Assembly (NCBI GenBank): GCA_021780275.1
Contig: JAJXZC010000836.1
Span: forward strand, 1-16,016
Origin: Pseudomonadota bacterium
GTDB lineage: Bacteria; Pseudomonadota; Alphaproteobacteria; Parvibaculales; Parvibaculaceae
DNA: 16,016 nucleotides
Direction: 5' to 3'
Shown: in pieces, positions 1-7,986 of the stretch
Layout: the number at the start of each line of letters is the position of its first letter
Numbering within the stretch: the stretch's first letter is position 1
Made by a program: the position numbers and the translations under genes
Notes under the pieces: model-generated
What the model saw: the letters and a program-made list of their open reading frames with translations, nothing else
The model's database searches: none
What the model was told of the DNA's origin: nothing

Positions 1-145
1 GAATTCCGCGAGGAATCAATTCGCCTGCAATGGCAGCAAGCCACTCCTGAATGGCACTCGATCCGGTCTTTCCTGGGCCGAAATGCAAGAGAAGCGTCGG
101 CTTTGCGGCAGGCCCCGTTGCGTCGGCCGCCTGGTCTTGAGTCAT
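1..145 (-). CDS. Sulfotransferase-like protein, N-terminal fragment (cut by window edge)
   Basis: Only the first 48 codons are present; the gene continues beyond base 1. The translation from the ATG at 145 starts MTQDQAADATG and contains LLLHFGPGKTGSSAIQEWL at about residues 18-36. That resembles the P-loop-like 5'-phosphosulfate (PAPS) binding motif of bacterial sulfotransferases, usually written H-x-G-x-x-K-T-G-T/S-T/S-x-I-Q. It follows the 1220-residue glycosyltransferase on the same strand after 42 bases, so it is probably the last visible gene of the leftward polysaccharide operon. A role in sulfating a sugar of the polysaccharide is inference from context. The motif alone does not exclude another nucleotide-binding family, because the rest of the protein, including the 3'-phosphate site, is outside the window. 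Confidence 0.6.
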   Translation of the reverse strand, partial: MTQDQAADATGPAAKPTLLLHFGPGKTGSSAIQEWLAAIAGELIPRGI

Positions 146-187
146 TTATCTGTTCCGGCGTCCAATACAGGCTTTAACCAGTCGCGC

Positions 188-3100
188 TTATGCAGTCGCA
201 TCAAATACATCCTGTGTCGTAACGTGCCTGAGTAACAGGTCGTTGATGGCCCGCGCGTCGGTCATCATGGATGTGGGGAGAAGAAGCTCGCTGCCATGCG
301 CACGCAGGCGCTCCGCTGGAGCGCCGATATCAAATGCGAAAACCGGCAACCCTGCTGCCATCGCGATCGAGAGTGTATAGCAATAGGTTTCGGGCCAGAC
401 CGAAGGCAGAAAGGCGACATGAGCACCTGCTTCCTTCAGGCGATCATAGACTTCATTTTCCGCATATGCGCCTGTCACGGTGACGTTGGGCCTGCGTCCA
501 AGGTCTGGAATGCTGGTATAACCAATGACAGTAAAATGAATTGGAAGCCCGCGCTGTTCCGCATCCTCGGCACATCGTTCGAGAATTTCAGCTCCCTTGT
601 GCGCTCCGATCGCGCCAATGATCGCGACCTGCAAGGGGCCGCCGCGGTAGCGTAAAGCGACGTGGCGTGCATTTGCATTGAGAGGCTCCTTGTGCGGACG
701 AACCTCAATGTCGATGGCGGGAAAATAATGCTGCAAGCGTTTTGCCGTGTCGAGGCTGGGCGCGGTTATTTCGCGAGCCTGTTCGAGGAAACGCTTGTAC
801 TCCGCTCGCCAACCCGCGATGTCAGCCATGCTTGAGATTGCAACGTCTGGATGTATGACGCGCGGCGACTTAGCGAGGTGATTCAGGCATCGCCTGCATT
901 GATCATGCCCTTGCTCACCGCAATAGGTGCCCCTTTGGTTGATCAGATTGATTTGCGGACAAATCGGCACGTAGTCGTGCGTCATAAAGTCGAAGGGAAC
1001 GCCGAGCAATTGCGCGACTAATGGAACGAATTGGAGGAGGCGAGTCGACCAGCCGACCGTACTGTGAACTTCGATCGCATCTACGTGGATTGACCTCAGA
1101 AAATCTACGAAGTCTTCGGCATCTCTCTCGATGTCGAACTCGGGCATATTGGGTAGAACAGGCGTTCCATCAATTCCACTCAGCCTGATCGCTCTGCCCG
1201 TAGGTGAGCCGGGTACGGCAAGAAGTAGCGCGCTATCTGGCGATGCCGCACGATCTCTCAAGTAGCGTTCGATGCCGCCACCCAACTCATGTGTGAAACA
1301 TAAAGTGACATGTCCGGTATAGCGTTTGAGAAGGCGCCCTACATCGAGCATCGCGCGTGCTGTTTTTGCCGGGTCGGCAGCGATATATCTTTCGACTTTA
1401 GCGAGGTAGTCCGGATGCTTGGTCTTCAGCGCGTTCAGGCCGGCCTGCTTGGCTTTCGACGCGCCGGCGCCGAATGATGTCTCACCGGAATGGAATACGA
1501 AGACGTCCAGCGCGTGAAGATTCCGGAAGCCATTTTCTGACGCACGAACGCAGAAGTCGTTCTCTTCGCCATATCCTTTGCCGAACGTCTCGATATCGAA
1601 TAGGCCTAAGGTGTCGAGAGCCTTCCGGGGGATGTACATGCAGAAGCCGACGCCGGTCGGGACGTCGACCGCCTGCCGGGGATTCATTGCGGCGGCTATG
1701 CGATCGATGTCGGAGAAGGATATCTCGAGCTCGCTTCGATTGTCCCGGCAGAATTCCGGATAGCTGCAGATCGTTCCGCTATTGGTAAACGGCGTGACGG
1801 TTGCGATGTCGGGCATCGTCCCATGGGCGCGGATCCGGTCCAGCCAATCGTTGAACACCAGGGTGTCGCTGTTGAGCAGGAGCACGTCGCGCGTGTCATG
1901 CATCGCCATGCCGCGATTCACAGTGCCGACAAAGCCGAGATTTCGCTCGTTTCGGAGCAGGGTGATCAATCCCATTTCCGCCAGCCGGTCGAGCGCCTTC
2001 GACAATTCGGGTTCGGGTGAGGCGTCGTCGATGACAATCAGATCGAAGGGCGTGGTGTTACGACTTGTAAGAACTGACAGGATGCATGACAGGGTGTCGT
2101 CATAGCCCCGGTAAACGGGAATAATGACGTCCACAAGCGGCGCTTCGATGTCCACGGCATTGCCCGATGCGTCGACCAGAGCCTCGAATGCCAGCCACTC
2201 GGGAGCTGCCGGTTTGAAGGGTGGCAGGAGAGGAGCTGTCGTATCTCCAACATCAAGGAAGTGTCTCAAAAGCGAGCCACCGGACGCATGCAGCGACGGG
2301 TAGCTTTTGCGAAACGAAGTGGGATCGAAATCGACACTGGGGCGGCGGCCCTCGCCCTCGCCATAATGGATATAGTGCAGGAGCGGATTCATACCGGAAA
2401 GACGTACATCCGGATTTTCACGCAAGTAATAGGCGCTGTCGAAAACCTGATTTGGCTTTCGGCCTTCAAATGCGCCAAATAACAGGTAATGGACAACCGG
2501 TTCATGCTCTGAAGATGCGACATCACTATAGGTTTTTTTGTACCACTTCCGGTCGAACAGGCCTGACTCGGTCAGGATGCGGCAGGCTCTGGCCAATTCG
2601 GATTGTCCGAAGCGCCGCGCGATCGGACCGACGAGACTCCGCCGCCGCGCGGCAAGATCGCTCTTCCAGAGGAGGGGGGCCAGGGCGTGGTATCGTTGCC
2701 GCTCGACTTTCAGGTCATCCTGCAATGTCTGGATCTCAGTCCGGGCGAGGGCGAGCATCTGCTGAGGGTGCGCCCGCTCGATCCTTGTATTGCGCAGCTC
2801 CGCTTCAGTCGCATCAATCTCGGCTCGCACACGTGAGATGACATCGTCCTTCTGCGCTATCTCTTGCTGCTGTTCGAGCGCTTGTCGGCGAAGTGCTTCC
2901 ACCTCAACTATCGTATTCCGGTGCTCCAGATCTCGCCGTTCAGCCATCACCTGATACGAGGAGATCTTTTCGCGCAGCACGTCCCGCTCGACCCTCAGTC
3001 TCCGGGCATCGTGGTCATACTCTGTCTCGTCGCCATAGCGTGGAACCCTTATGAACAAATGTGCAAATTCATCCAGGTCGTGAACCAGGGAACAAGCGGA

Positions 3101-3850
3101 GGCGCGGCCGATCATTGGGGCGGCTCTGTCATTGGGTAGCAGGAGCAGTGCGCTTTCGTGGGCTACGCCAAAGAAATTTGACAATTCGGAACCGAAGTTC
3201 TGCGGATTGAATGCCGCAGTCGATACAAAGTAGGTGTTGTATCCCTGCCCTTGCATGATCCGCAGAATGTCCGACGCGGATGCGATCGAGTTTACCTCGC
3301 AATAAATGACGGGACGGTCGCGGGCAATGGTTTTCGAGGCTCCAAGGAGCGCGCGGGACTCGCAACCTTCGACGTCCAGTTTTATAAACGAGACTGGACT
3401 CAACTCGAAGGAGTCGAGGGATCTGAGAGACACATCTGTCCGACCCTCGCCCGGCTCGCTTTCGAGCTTCTGTGCACCGGCGTTCACATCCAGCTTGTCG
3501 GCCAGAAGAGGTATGAAGGCCCTATCACTTGCGGCGCCTATCGCGCATTGGTGTACGGTTATCCTTTCACGGAGGGGGTCCGTATTGCGTTTGAGCAAAT
3601 CCGCCAATTGCGGCTGCGGTTCAAAGGAATGAATTTCGGCTTTGTCGGATAGGCGGGCAAATGCAAGGCTGTGAATGCCAACATGGGCGCCTGCGTCGAT
3701 AATGATGCCGGTCTCGGGGAGGAACTGGCTCAGAAATTCAATTTCGATCTGTGCCCACTCGCCATATCTCTCCAGAGCGCTCGCAATAGGGCGATCATTC
3801 TCCATCGCTGACAGATTGCCCCAGCGTGTCCCAAACACTTTGATCACCAT
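188..3850 (-). CDS. Multi-domain FkbM methyltransferase / GT2 / GT4 glycosyltransferase
   Basis: 1220 residues, apparently cytoplasmic, with no signal peptide or membrane segment. Residues 30-240 look like an FkbM-type SAM methyltransferase: IIDAGAHVGIHS (50-61) is the SAM-binding loop, EPQP is at 77-80, and IKLDVEGCE (156-164) is typical of the family. Residues 280-395 are charged and coiled-coil-like. Residues 430-545 hold three degenerate repeats of the type YYLRENPDV-x-PLLHYI-x-YG-x-EGRRP. Residues 572-790 are a GT2 domain: VDVIIPVYRG, VIDDAS, NLGF, LLLNSDT (DxD-like) and GYGEENDF. Residues 845-1212 are GT4-like: ELGGGIERY at the front, AIGAHKGAEIL, and PETYCYTLSIAMAAGLPVFAFD, which carries the usual donor-binding E region. 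Start at ATG 3850; the RBS is weak (GAGTAAAAG). It lies 39 bases after rfbA. Predicted role: addition of two sugars and O-methylation on a surface glycan. Domain calls are firm; linkage and substrates are unknown. Confidence 0.88.
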   Translation of the reverse strand: MVIKVFGTRWGNLSAMENDRPIASALERYGEWAQIEIEFLSQFLPETGIIIDAGAHVGIHSLAFARLSDKAEIHSFEPQPQLADLLKRNTDPLRERITVHQCAIGAASDRAFIPLLADKLDVNAGAQKLESEPGEGRTDVSLRSLDSFELSPVSFIKLDVEGCESRALLGASKTIARDRPVIYCEVNSIASASDILRIMQGQGYNTYFVSTAAFNPQNFGSELSNFFGVAHESALLLLPNDRAAPMIGRASACSLVHDLDEFAHLFIRVPRYGDETEYDHDARRLRVERDVLREKISSYQVMAERRDLEHRNTIVEVEALRRQALEQQQEIAQKDDVISRVRAEIDATEAELRNTRIERAHPQQMLALARTEIQTLQDDLKVERQRYHALAPLLWKSDLAARRRSLVGPIARRFGQSELARACRILTESGLFDRKWYKKTYSDVASSEHEPVVHYLLFGAFEGRKPNQVFDSAYYLRENPDVRLSGMNPLLHYIHYGEGEGRRPSVDFDPTSFRKSYPSLHASGGSLLRHFLDVGDTTAPLLPPFKPAAPEWLAFEALVDASGNAVDIEAPLVDVIIPVYRGYDDTLSCILSVLTSRNTTPFDLIVIDDASPEPELSKALDRLAEMGLITLLRNERNLGFVGTVNRGMAMHDTRDVLLLNSDTLVFNDWLDRIRAHGTMPDIATVTPFTNSGTICSYPEFCRDNRSELEISFSDIDRIAAAMNPRQAVDVPTGVGFCMYIPRKALDTLGLFDIETFGKGYGEENDFCVRASENGFRNLHALDVFVFHSGETSFGAGASKAKQAGLNALKTKHPDYLAKVERYIAADPAKTARAMLDVGRLLKRYTGHVTLCFTHELGGGIERYLRDRAASPDSALLLAVPGSPTGRAIRLSGIDGTPVLPNMPEFDIERDAEDFVDFLRSIHVDAIEVHSTVGWSTRLLQFVPLVAQLLGVPFDFMTHDYVPICPQINLINQRGTYCGEQGHDQCRRCLNHLAKSPRVIHPDVAISSMADIAGWRAEYKRFLEQAREITAPSLDTAKRLQHYFPAIDIEVRPHKEPLNANARHVALRYRGGPLQVAIIGAIGAHKGAEILERCAEDAEQRGLPIHFTVIGYTSIPDLGRRPNVTVTGAYAENEVYDRLKEAGAHVAFLPSVWPETYCYTLSIAMAAGLPVFAFDIGAPAERLRAHGSELLLPTSMMTDARAINDLLLRHVTTQDVFDATA

Positions 3851-3889
3851 CGACTTTTACTCTTTCACTCGAATTTGATCTTAATCGTC

Positions 3890-4789
3890 TCAAGATTTGT
3901 TACGGGAGGGGACAAGCTCCGGTACCAGATCGTTGACCTCGCGTATTAGAGCTTTTGAATAGCTTGATTGTCCAAGCCGGGCCGCAGCTGCAAGAAGCTG
4001 GCTGTGGTTGATATAACCGAGTTCAAACGCGATGCTTTCGAGACTGGCAACCTGAATGCCCTGCCGACGCTCAATCGTTCTTACGAACTCCGAAGCCTCC
4101 AGCAACGAGTCATGCGTGCCTGTATCGAGCCATGCGTGGCCGCTCTTCAGCTGCACGACGCGCAGTTCGCCGAGCTCCAGATAGACGCGGTTGACATCGG
4201 TAATCTCAAGTTCGCCTCTCGCGGAGGGGCGAATGTTTCTGGCGATATCGACGACCTGATTGTCGTAGAAATAAAGCCCCGTCACCGCCCAGTTCGAGCG
4301 AGGGGCGGAAGGCTTCTCCTCGATGCTTCGTACGCGGCCTTCGTGGTCGAACTCAACCACGCCATATCGCTCCGGATCGCTGACCTGATAGGCAAAAACC
4401 GTTGCGCCCCGGTTGAGAGCCGCGCCGCGCACTTTCTCCTGCAACCTGTCGCCATAAAAAAGATTGTCGCCCAGGATGAGAGCGCAAGAATCGTCGCCGA
4501 TAAAATCTTCGCCGATGAGAAATGCCTGGGCGAGGCCGTCCGGACTGGGTTGCTCTGCGTAGGAGAGGCTAATGCCCCATTGCGAGCCGTCTCCAAGCAA
4601 GCGCTGGAACAGCGGCAGATCCATCGGCGTGGAAATGAGGAGGATCTCGCGTATTCCGGCCAGCATCAACGTGCTGAGCGGATAGTAAATCATCGGCTTG
4701 TTGTAGATCGGGAGCAGTTGCTTGCTAACGGCAAGCGTGACAGGAAACAGGCGTGTGCCAGATCCACCTGCCAGGATGATGCCCTTCAT
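3890..4789 (-). CDS. rfbA: Glucose-1-phosphate thymidylyltransferase
   Basis: Catalyses dTTP + glucose-1-phosphate to dTDP-glucose + PPi (EC 2.7.7.24), the first step of dTDP-rhamnose synthesis, in the cytoplasm. The 299-residue product has the usual family length. Visible motifs are the nucleotide loop [11 protein letters not shown] (8-18), [11 protein letters not shown] (22-32), metal-binding LGDN (106-109), SIEEKP (155-160), GELEITDVN (192-200) and [11 protein letters not shown] (220-230). The ATG at 4789 overlaps the TGA of the rfbB-rfbD fusion in an ATGA (4786-4789), which suggests translational coupling. The family is regulated allosterically by dTDP-rhamnose, but nothing in the sequence shows regulation here. 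The name rmlA is equivalent. Identification is secure. Confidence 0.96.
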   Translation of the reverse strand: MKGIILAGGSGTRLFPVTLAVSKQLLPIYNKPMIYYPLSTLMLAGIREILLISTPMDLPLFQRLLGDGSQWGISLSYAEQPSPDGLAQAFLIGEDFIGDDSCALILGDNLFYGDRLQEKVRGAALNRGATVFAYQVSDPERYGVVEFDHEGRVRSIEEKPSAPRSNWAVTGLYFYDNQVVDIARNIRPSARGELEITDVNRVYLELGELRVVQLKSGHAWLDTGTHDSLLEASEFVRTIERRQGIQVASLESIAFELGYINHSQLLAAAARLGQSSYSKALIREVNDLVPELVPSRNKS

Positions 4790-6777
4790 GACGTCTGCTC
4801 CTGCATTGTCTTGCGAAGAATTTCGTTCAGGCAGCGATCAAGGCTGACCTGCCAGGCCGGAAGAGAGATGCCGTAGTGGCGCTCGATCAACGTACAGTCC
4901 AGAAGCGAGTTGACGGGCCGCTTCGCTGGCGTTGGATAGTCCTTTGTGGGGATGGGCAATATCTCGGGAGGGCGAATGCCATGGGGCGCGGCGCGAGCAA
5001 ATATTGCGCTCGCGAAGCCTGCCCAGCTTGTCGTGCCACTTCCCGCGAGATGATAGGTGCCGTATGACGCACGGCCACCGAGAAGCTGCCCGACGACTGT
5101 GATGATCGCATCCGAAATGTCTTTCGCACATGTCGGCGAACCGTATTGATCGTCAACCACGGTCAGCCGGTCGCGGCTTTCCGCAAGACGCAGCATCGTC
5201 TTGACGAAATTGTTGCCGGTCGAGCTGTAGACCCAGCTGGTGCGCAGGATCACATGCTCGGGCAGCTCGGCGCGGATGGCGGCCTCGCCTGCGGCCTTTG
5301 ACGCGCCGTATACGTTGAGGGGCGCGACAGGATCGTCTTCGACATAAGGGCCGCGCTTGGCGCCGTCGAAGACATAATCTGTCGATAGATGAATGAGGGG
5401 GATGCCGGCGGCGGCACACAGTCTTGCGAGATGCGCGGGGCCGTCGCGGTTGACGGCGAATGCGAGGTCTGGCTCGCCTTCCGCCTTGTCGACCGCGGTA
5501 TAAGCGGCAGCGTTGATGACGAGGCGCGGCCGATGTGTGACGAATGCGCGGGTAAGCGCTTCCGCATCCGTCAGGTTGGCGACCTCGTGATCCAGCGCCA
5601 CATGCGGCAGCAGCCCGAAGCCTCTCGCGTCGAGTGCACTTGCCACCTGGCCATGACGCCCGATGATGAGAATGGGGTGCTGCTCAGTCTTCCGGCTGCT
5701 GGCTTGTCGGGAGGGCGCTACTCCATTGAGAAGGCCGAGCCTCTCGCCCCCATAGACTCCAGCCCGCAATGGCCGCCACCAATCCTCATTGGCGAGATAC
5801 CAGTCGACGGTCTTTCGCAATCCGGATTCGAAATCCTCCTGCGCGCGCCATCCAAGCTCGCTTTCGAGTTTGCTCGCATCGATTGCATAGCGCCGGTCGT
5901 GGCCGGGCCTGTCGGCGACGAAGGTGATGAGGTCGCGCCGACTCGCAACCGAGGTGGCTGGCATCACTTCATCCAGACGGCCGCAAATCGCCTCTACGAC
6001 CTCAAGGTTCGTGCGCTCATTCCGACCGCCGATATTGTACTTCTCGCCGGGCGCGCCGCGTCGAAGCACGAGGTCGAGCGCGCGCGCGTGGTCTTCGACG
6101 TAAAGCCAGTCGCGAATATTGTCGCCCTTACCATAGACCGGCAGCGCCTTCTCCTCGAGCGCGTTGATCGTGACGAGCGGAATGAGTTTTTCGGGGAAGT
6201 GATAGGGGCCGTAATTGTTCGAGCAATTGGTGATGAGAACCGGGAGCCCGTAAGTATGATGCCAAGCGTTGACGAGATGGTCGGACGACGCCTTGCTCGC
6301 CGCATAAGGTGAATTGGGGCCGTAGGGCGTCGTCTCCGAGAAGGTTCCTTGCGGCCCAAGGCTTCCATAGACTTCGTCGGTGGAGACATGAAGGAAACGG
6401 AAGCTCCTGCGCCGCGCTTCCGGCAGGCCCTCCCAATATCGCCGCACGCATTCGAGCAGCGTGTAAGTGCCGATAATATTAGTTTGAATAAAATTGTTTG
6501 AATTTGTGATCGAGCGGTCGACATGCGACTCAGCTGCGAGATGCATAACAGCGTCTGGTTCGAAGCGACGAAGCATCTCGTCGATCAGGGATTGGTCGCC
6601 TATGTCACCCCTGATGAATTTGTACCGCCGGTGATTCTCAATCGTGACTAACGACCGAAGATTGGCCGCGTAGGTAAGAGAATCTAAATTGATAACTTCT
6701 GTATCTGTTTCGCCGATCATGTGCCGGCAAACGGCGGAACCGATGAAGCCAGCGCCGCCCGTTACTACAAGCCTCAC
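4786..6777 (-). CDS. rfbB-rfbD: Fused dTDP-glucose 4,6-dehydratase / dTDP-4-dehydrorhamnose reductase
   Basis: A single 663-residue frame with two complete short-chain dehydrogenase/reductase enzymes. Residues 1-345 are RfbB/RmlB (EC 4.2.1.46): NAD loop GGAGFIG (7-13), STDEVYG (132-138) with the catalytic Asp-Glu pair, YAASK (158-162), and [14 protein letters not shown] (187-200). After a polar linker (about 350-367), residues 368-655 are RfbD/RmlD (EC 1.1.1.133): GRHGQV (373-378), STDYVFDG (465-472), YGASK (490-494), and LRTSWVYS (511-518). Normally these are separate proteins of about 350 and 300 residues. The start is GTG at 6777, preceded by AAGGGGG four bases away; the next residues [12 protein letters not shown] match the family N-terminus. 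First gene of the leftward operon. Rhamnose synthesis also needs the 3,5-epimerase RfbC between these two steps, and it is not in the window. Confidence 0.94.
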   Translation of the reverse strand: MRLVVTGGAGFIGSAVCRHMIGETDTEVINLDSLTYAANLRSLVTIENHRRYKFIRGDIGDQSLIDEMLRRFEPDAVMHLAAESHVDRSITNSNNFIQTNIIGTYTLLECVRRYWEGLPEARRRSFRFLHVSTDEVYGSLGPQGTFSETTPYGPNSPYAASKASSDHLVNAWHHTYGLPVLITNCSNNYGPYHFPEKLIPLVTINALEEKALPVYGKGDNIRDWLYVEDHARALDLVLRRGAPGEKYNIGGRNERTNLEVVEAICGRLDEVMPATSVASRRDLITFVADRPGHDRRYAIDASKLESELGWRAQEDFESGLRKTVDWYLANEDWWRPLRAGVYGGERLGLLNGVAPSRQASSRKTEQHPILIIGRHGQVASALDARGFGLLPHVALDHEVANLTDAEALTRAFVTHRPRLVINAAAYTAVDKAEGEPDLAFAVNRDGPAHLARLCAAAGIPLIHLSTDYVFDGAKRGPYVEDDPVAPLNVYGASKAAGEAAIRAELPEHVILRTSWVYSSTGNNFVKTMLRLAESRDRLTVVDDQYGSPTCAKDISDAIITVVGQLLGGRASYGTYHLAGSGTTSWAGFASAIFARAAPHGIRPPEILPIPTKDYPTPAKRPVNSLLDCTLIERHYGISLPAWQVSLDRCLNEILRKTMQEQTS
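5677..5730 (-). other. Linker between RfbB and RfbD domains
   Basis: This stretch encodes about 18 residues (350-367) rich in Ser, Arg, Gln and Pro, lying between the end of the dehydratase fold and the first strand of the reductase ([11 protein letters not shown]). No stop, start-associated RBS or frame break is seen here, so the fusion appears genuine rather than a sequencing artefact at a gene boundary. A single missing base cannot be excluded from sequence alone, but the frame reads cleanly on both sides. Confidence 0.6.
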
Positions 6778-6781
6778 GTAA

Positions 6782-6788
6782 CCCCCTT
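6782..6788 (-). promoter_or_regulatory. Ribosome binding site supporting the GTG start of rfbB-rfbD
   Basis: On the minus strand AAGGGGG lies four bases before the GTG at 6777. This supports the GTG start, which in turn gives the family-typical N-terminus. Confidence 0.6.
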
Positions 6789-6844
6789 CGCTTACGTAGT
6801 GCGATTAATTAAAAATCTAAGAATAGAAGCGAAAGCTGCGTGCA

Positions 6845-6874
6845 ATCATAAAATCACGGATTTACACACGTCAC
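6845..6874 (-). promoter_or_regulatory. Candidate sigma-70 promoter for the rfbB-rfbD operon
   Basis: Read on the minus strand, GTGACG (6869-6874) and TATGAT (6845-6850) are separated by 18 bases. The -10 hexamer matches TATAAT at five of six positions and the -35 hexamer matches TTGACA at four of six. The -10 box ends about 67 bases before the GTG start. Such matches occur by chance in AT-rich DNA, so this is tentative. Confidence 0.3.
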
Positions 6875-6999
6875 TACAATTCATATCGTCGTTGCGAAAA
6901 ATATTGCGAACGGCGCACTGCCTCCTCCACAGCCGCAAGCAATTCAATCCCCCAAGGAGAGTGCCGGCTTCGGGCGAGTGAAGTCAGTACGTCAGCTGT

Positions 7000-7986
7000 A
7001 TGGTCTCGATGCGCGTAGAGGAAAGTGACGACTGGAAGAAAAATATCGATGTTATAATCGTGACGTTCAATAGCGCTGCCGTTGTTGAGCGCGCCTTGAG
7101 ATCCTTGCCGCGCGGCGTGAACGTCATTGTGGTCGATAACGCAAGTGCGGACCAATCCGTATCGATTGCGCGCGCAGAGGGTGCAGTCTGCATAAGCTGT
7201 GAAAGCAATCTTGGCTTTGGTCGCGCGTCGAATCTCGGTGCCAAAAAATCCAATGCCGAATTTCTCTTCTTTATGAATCCGGACGCGGCGCTTTGCGAAG
7301 ATGCGCTGAAGACGATGTATCGCGCGGCGACGTGCTTTCCCGATGCAGGCATTGTCGGGCCCCGGCTGATCGATGCGGAGGGCCGTACGAGTTTTCGTCA
7401 TTCGTCGATACTTCATCCGCTTACCGGCGATATCGTCAAGACGCCATGCGAGCCCGAAGCCGTTTGCTGCATACCGTTGCTGACCGGCGCAGCGCTGCTC
7501 TGCCGGCGAGCGGCTTTTGAGCAGGTCGGTGGCTTTGATGAAAATATTTTCCTCTATTACGAGGATGATGATCTCTGTCTGAGGCTGGGCCGTGCCGGCT
7601 GGTCCTTGATATGTGAACCTGCCGCAAAAGTTTTTCATGCGTCGGGCCAGTCAAGCCCGCAGACGTCGCGCTTTGTCCGGTTCAAATCGGCGCAGCGGCT
7701 TCTGGCGCGGTTTTATATCGCGCAAAAATATGCGCTGCCTTTCGACCTCGCGCGCGAATGGCGCAAGGCCTTGAAGCGCTTGGCGATCTCCATCGTGAAA
7801 TTCGACCGGCTCCGTTTTGCCAGCGCTCTTGGCCGCCTTGCTGCGCTGACGCAGCTGGGTGACGTGGCGGAGGAAGATGGTGCTTCACGACGCCCGCATC
7901 CCGAAGGCTCACCATCTGCCGATCTCTATGCCGTCGCTCGGCATTGGGTGACCGTGCCCTCCCCAGAACTGGACCGCCAAACTTGA
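7000..7986 (+). CDS. GT2 glycosyltransferase, WbbL/rhamnosyltransferase-like
   Basis: 328 residues with a family 2 glycosyltransferase fold: DVIIVTFNS (17-25), VVDNASADQS (44-53), NLGFGRASNLG (70-80), the DxD-like FMNPDA (91-96), and GGFDENIFLYYEDDDLCLRL (177-196), which carries the acidic catalytic cluster. The NPDA and YYEDDDLCLR pattern is typical of WbbL-like rhamnosyltransferases, which use dTDP-L-rhamnose; that suits the rfb genes next door but donor specificity is inference. No membrane segment is clear, so it probably acts at the inner face of the inner membrane. Start ATG 7000 has a poor RBS; ATG 7009 is an alternative, and an in-frame TGA at 6979 rules out a longer form. Its stop overlaps the proposed start of the ABC exporter gene. 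Confidence 0.85.
   Translation: MVSMRVEESDDWKKNIDVIIVTFNSAAVVERALRSLPRGVNVIVVDNASADQSVSIARAEGAVCISCESNLGFGRASNLGAKKSNAEFLFFMNPDAALCEDALKTMYRAATCFPDAGIVGPRLIDAEGRTSFRHSSILHPLTGDIVKTPCEPEAVCCIPLLTGAALLCRRAAFEQVGGFDENIFLYYEDDDLCLRLGRAGWSLICEPAAKVFHASGQSSPQTSRFVRFKSAQRLLARFYIAQKYALPFDLAREWRKALKRLAISIVKFDRLRFASALGRLAALTQLGDVAEEDGASRRPHPEGSPSADLYAVARHWVTVPSPELDRQT

Larger units (their letters stand above)
6778..6999. promoter_or_regulatory. Divergent promoter region of the polysaccharide locus
   Basis: This 222-base spacer separates rfbB-rfbD (leftward) from the GT2 glycosyltransferase (rightward) and must hold or transmit the signals for both. It is visibly richer in A and T than its surroundings, especially 6803-6905. 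It contains a candidate leftward promoter (6845-6874). I see no clear -35/-10 pair pointing right and no tRNA, small gene or operator palindrome. An AAGGAGA at 6954-6960 is immediately followed by GTG, but that frame stops after six codons. Confidence 0.55.

Noticed and set aside
3968..4876. 302-residue frame on the plus strand opposite rfbA
   Set aside because: Antisense to a secure rfbA and without recognisable motifs.
6954..6981. AAGGAGA followed by GTG and a six-codon frame, possible leader peptide
   Set aside because: The Shine-Dalgarno-like box touches the GTG with no spacing, and the peptide has no attenuator-like run of one amino acid.
6874..7638. 254-residue minus-strand frame across the GT2 start and spacer
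   Set aside because: Opposite a clear GT2 gene, no motif or RBS.
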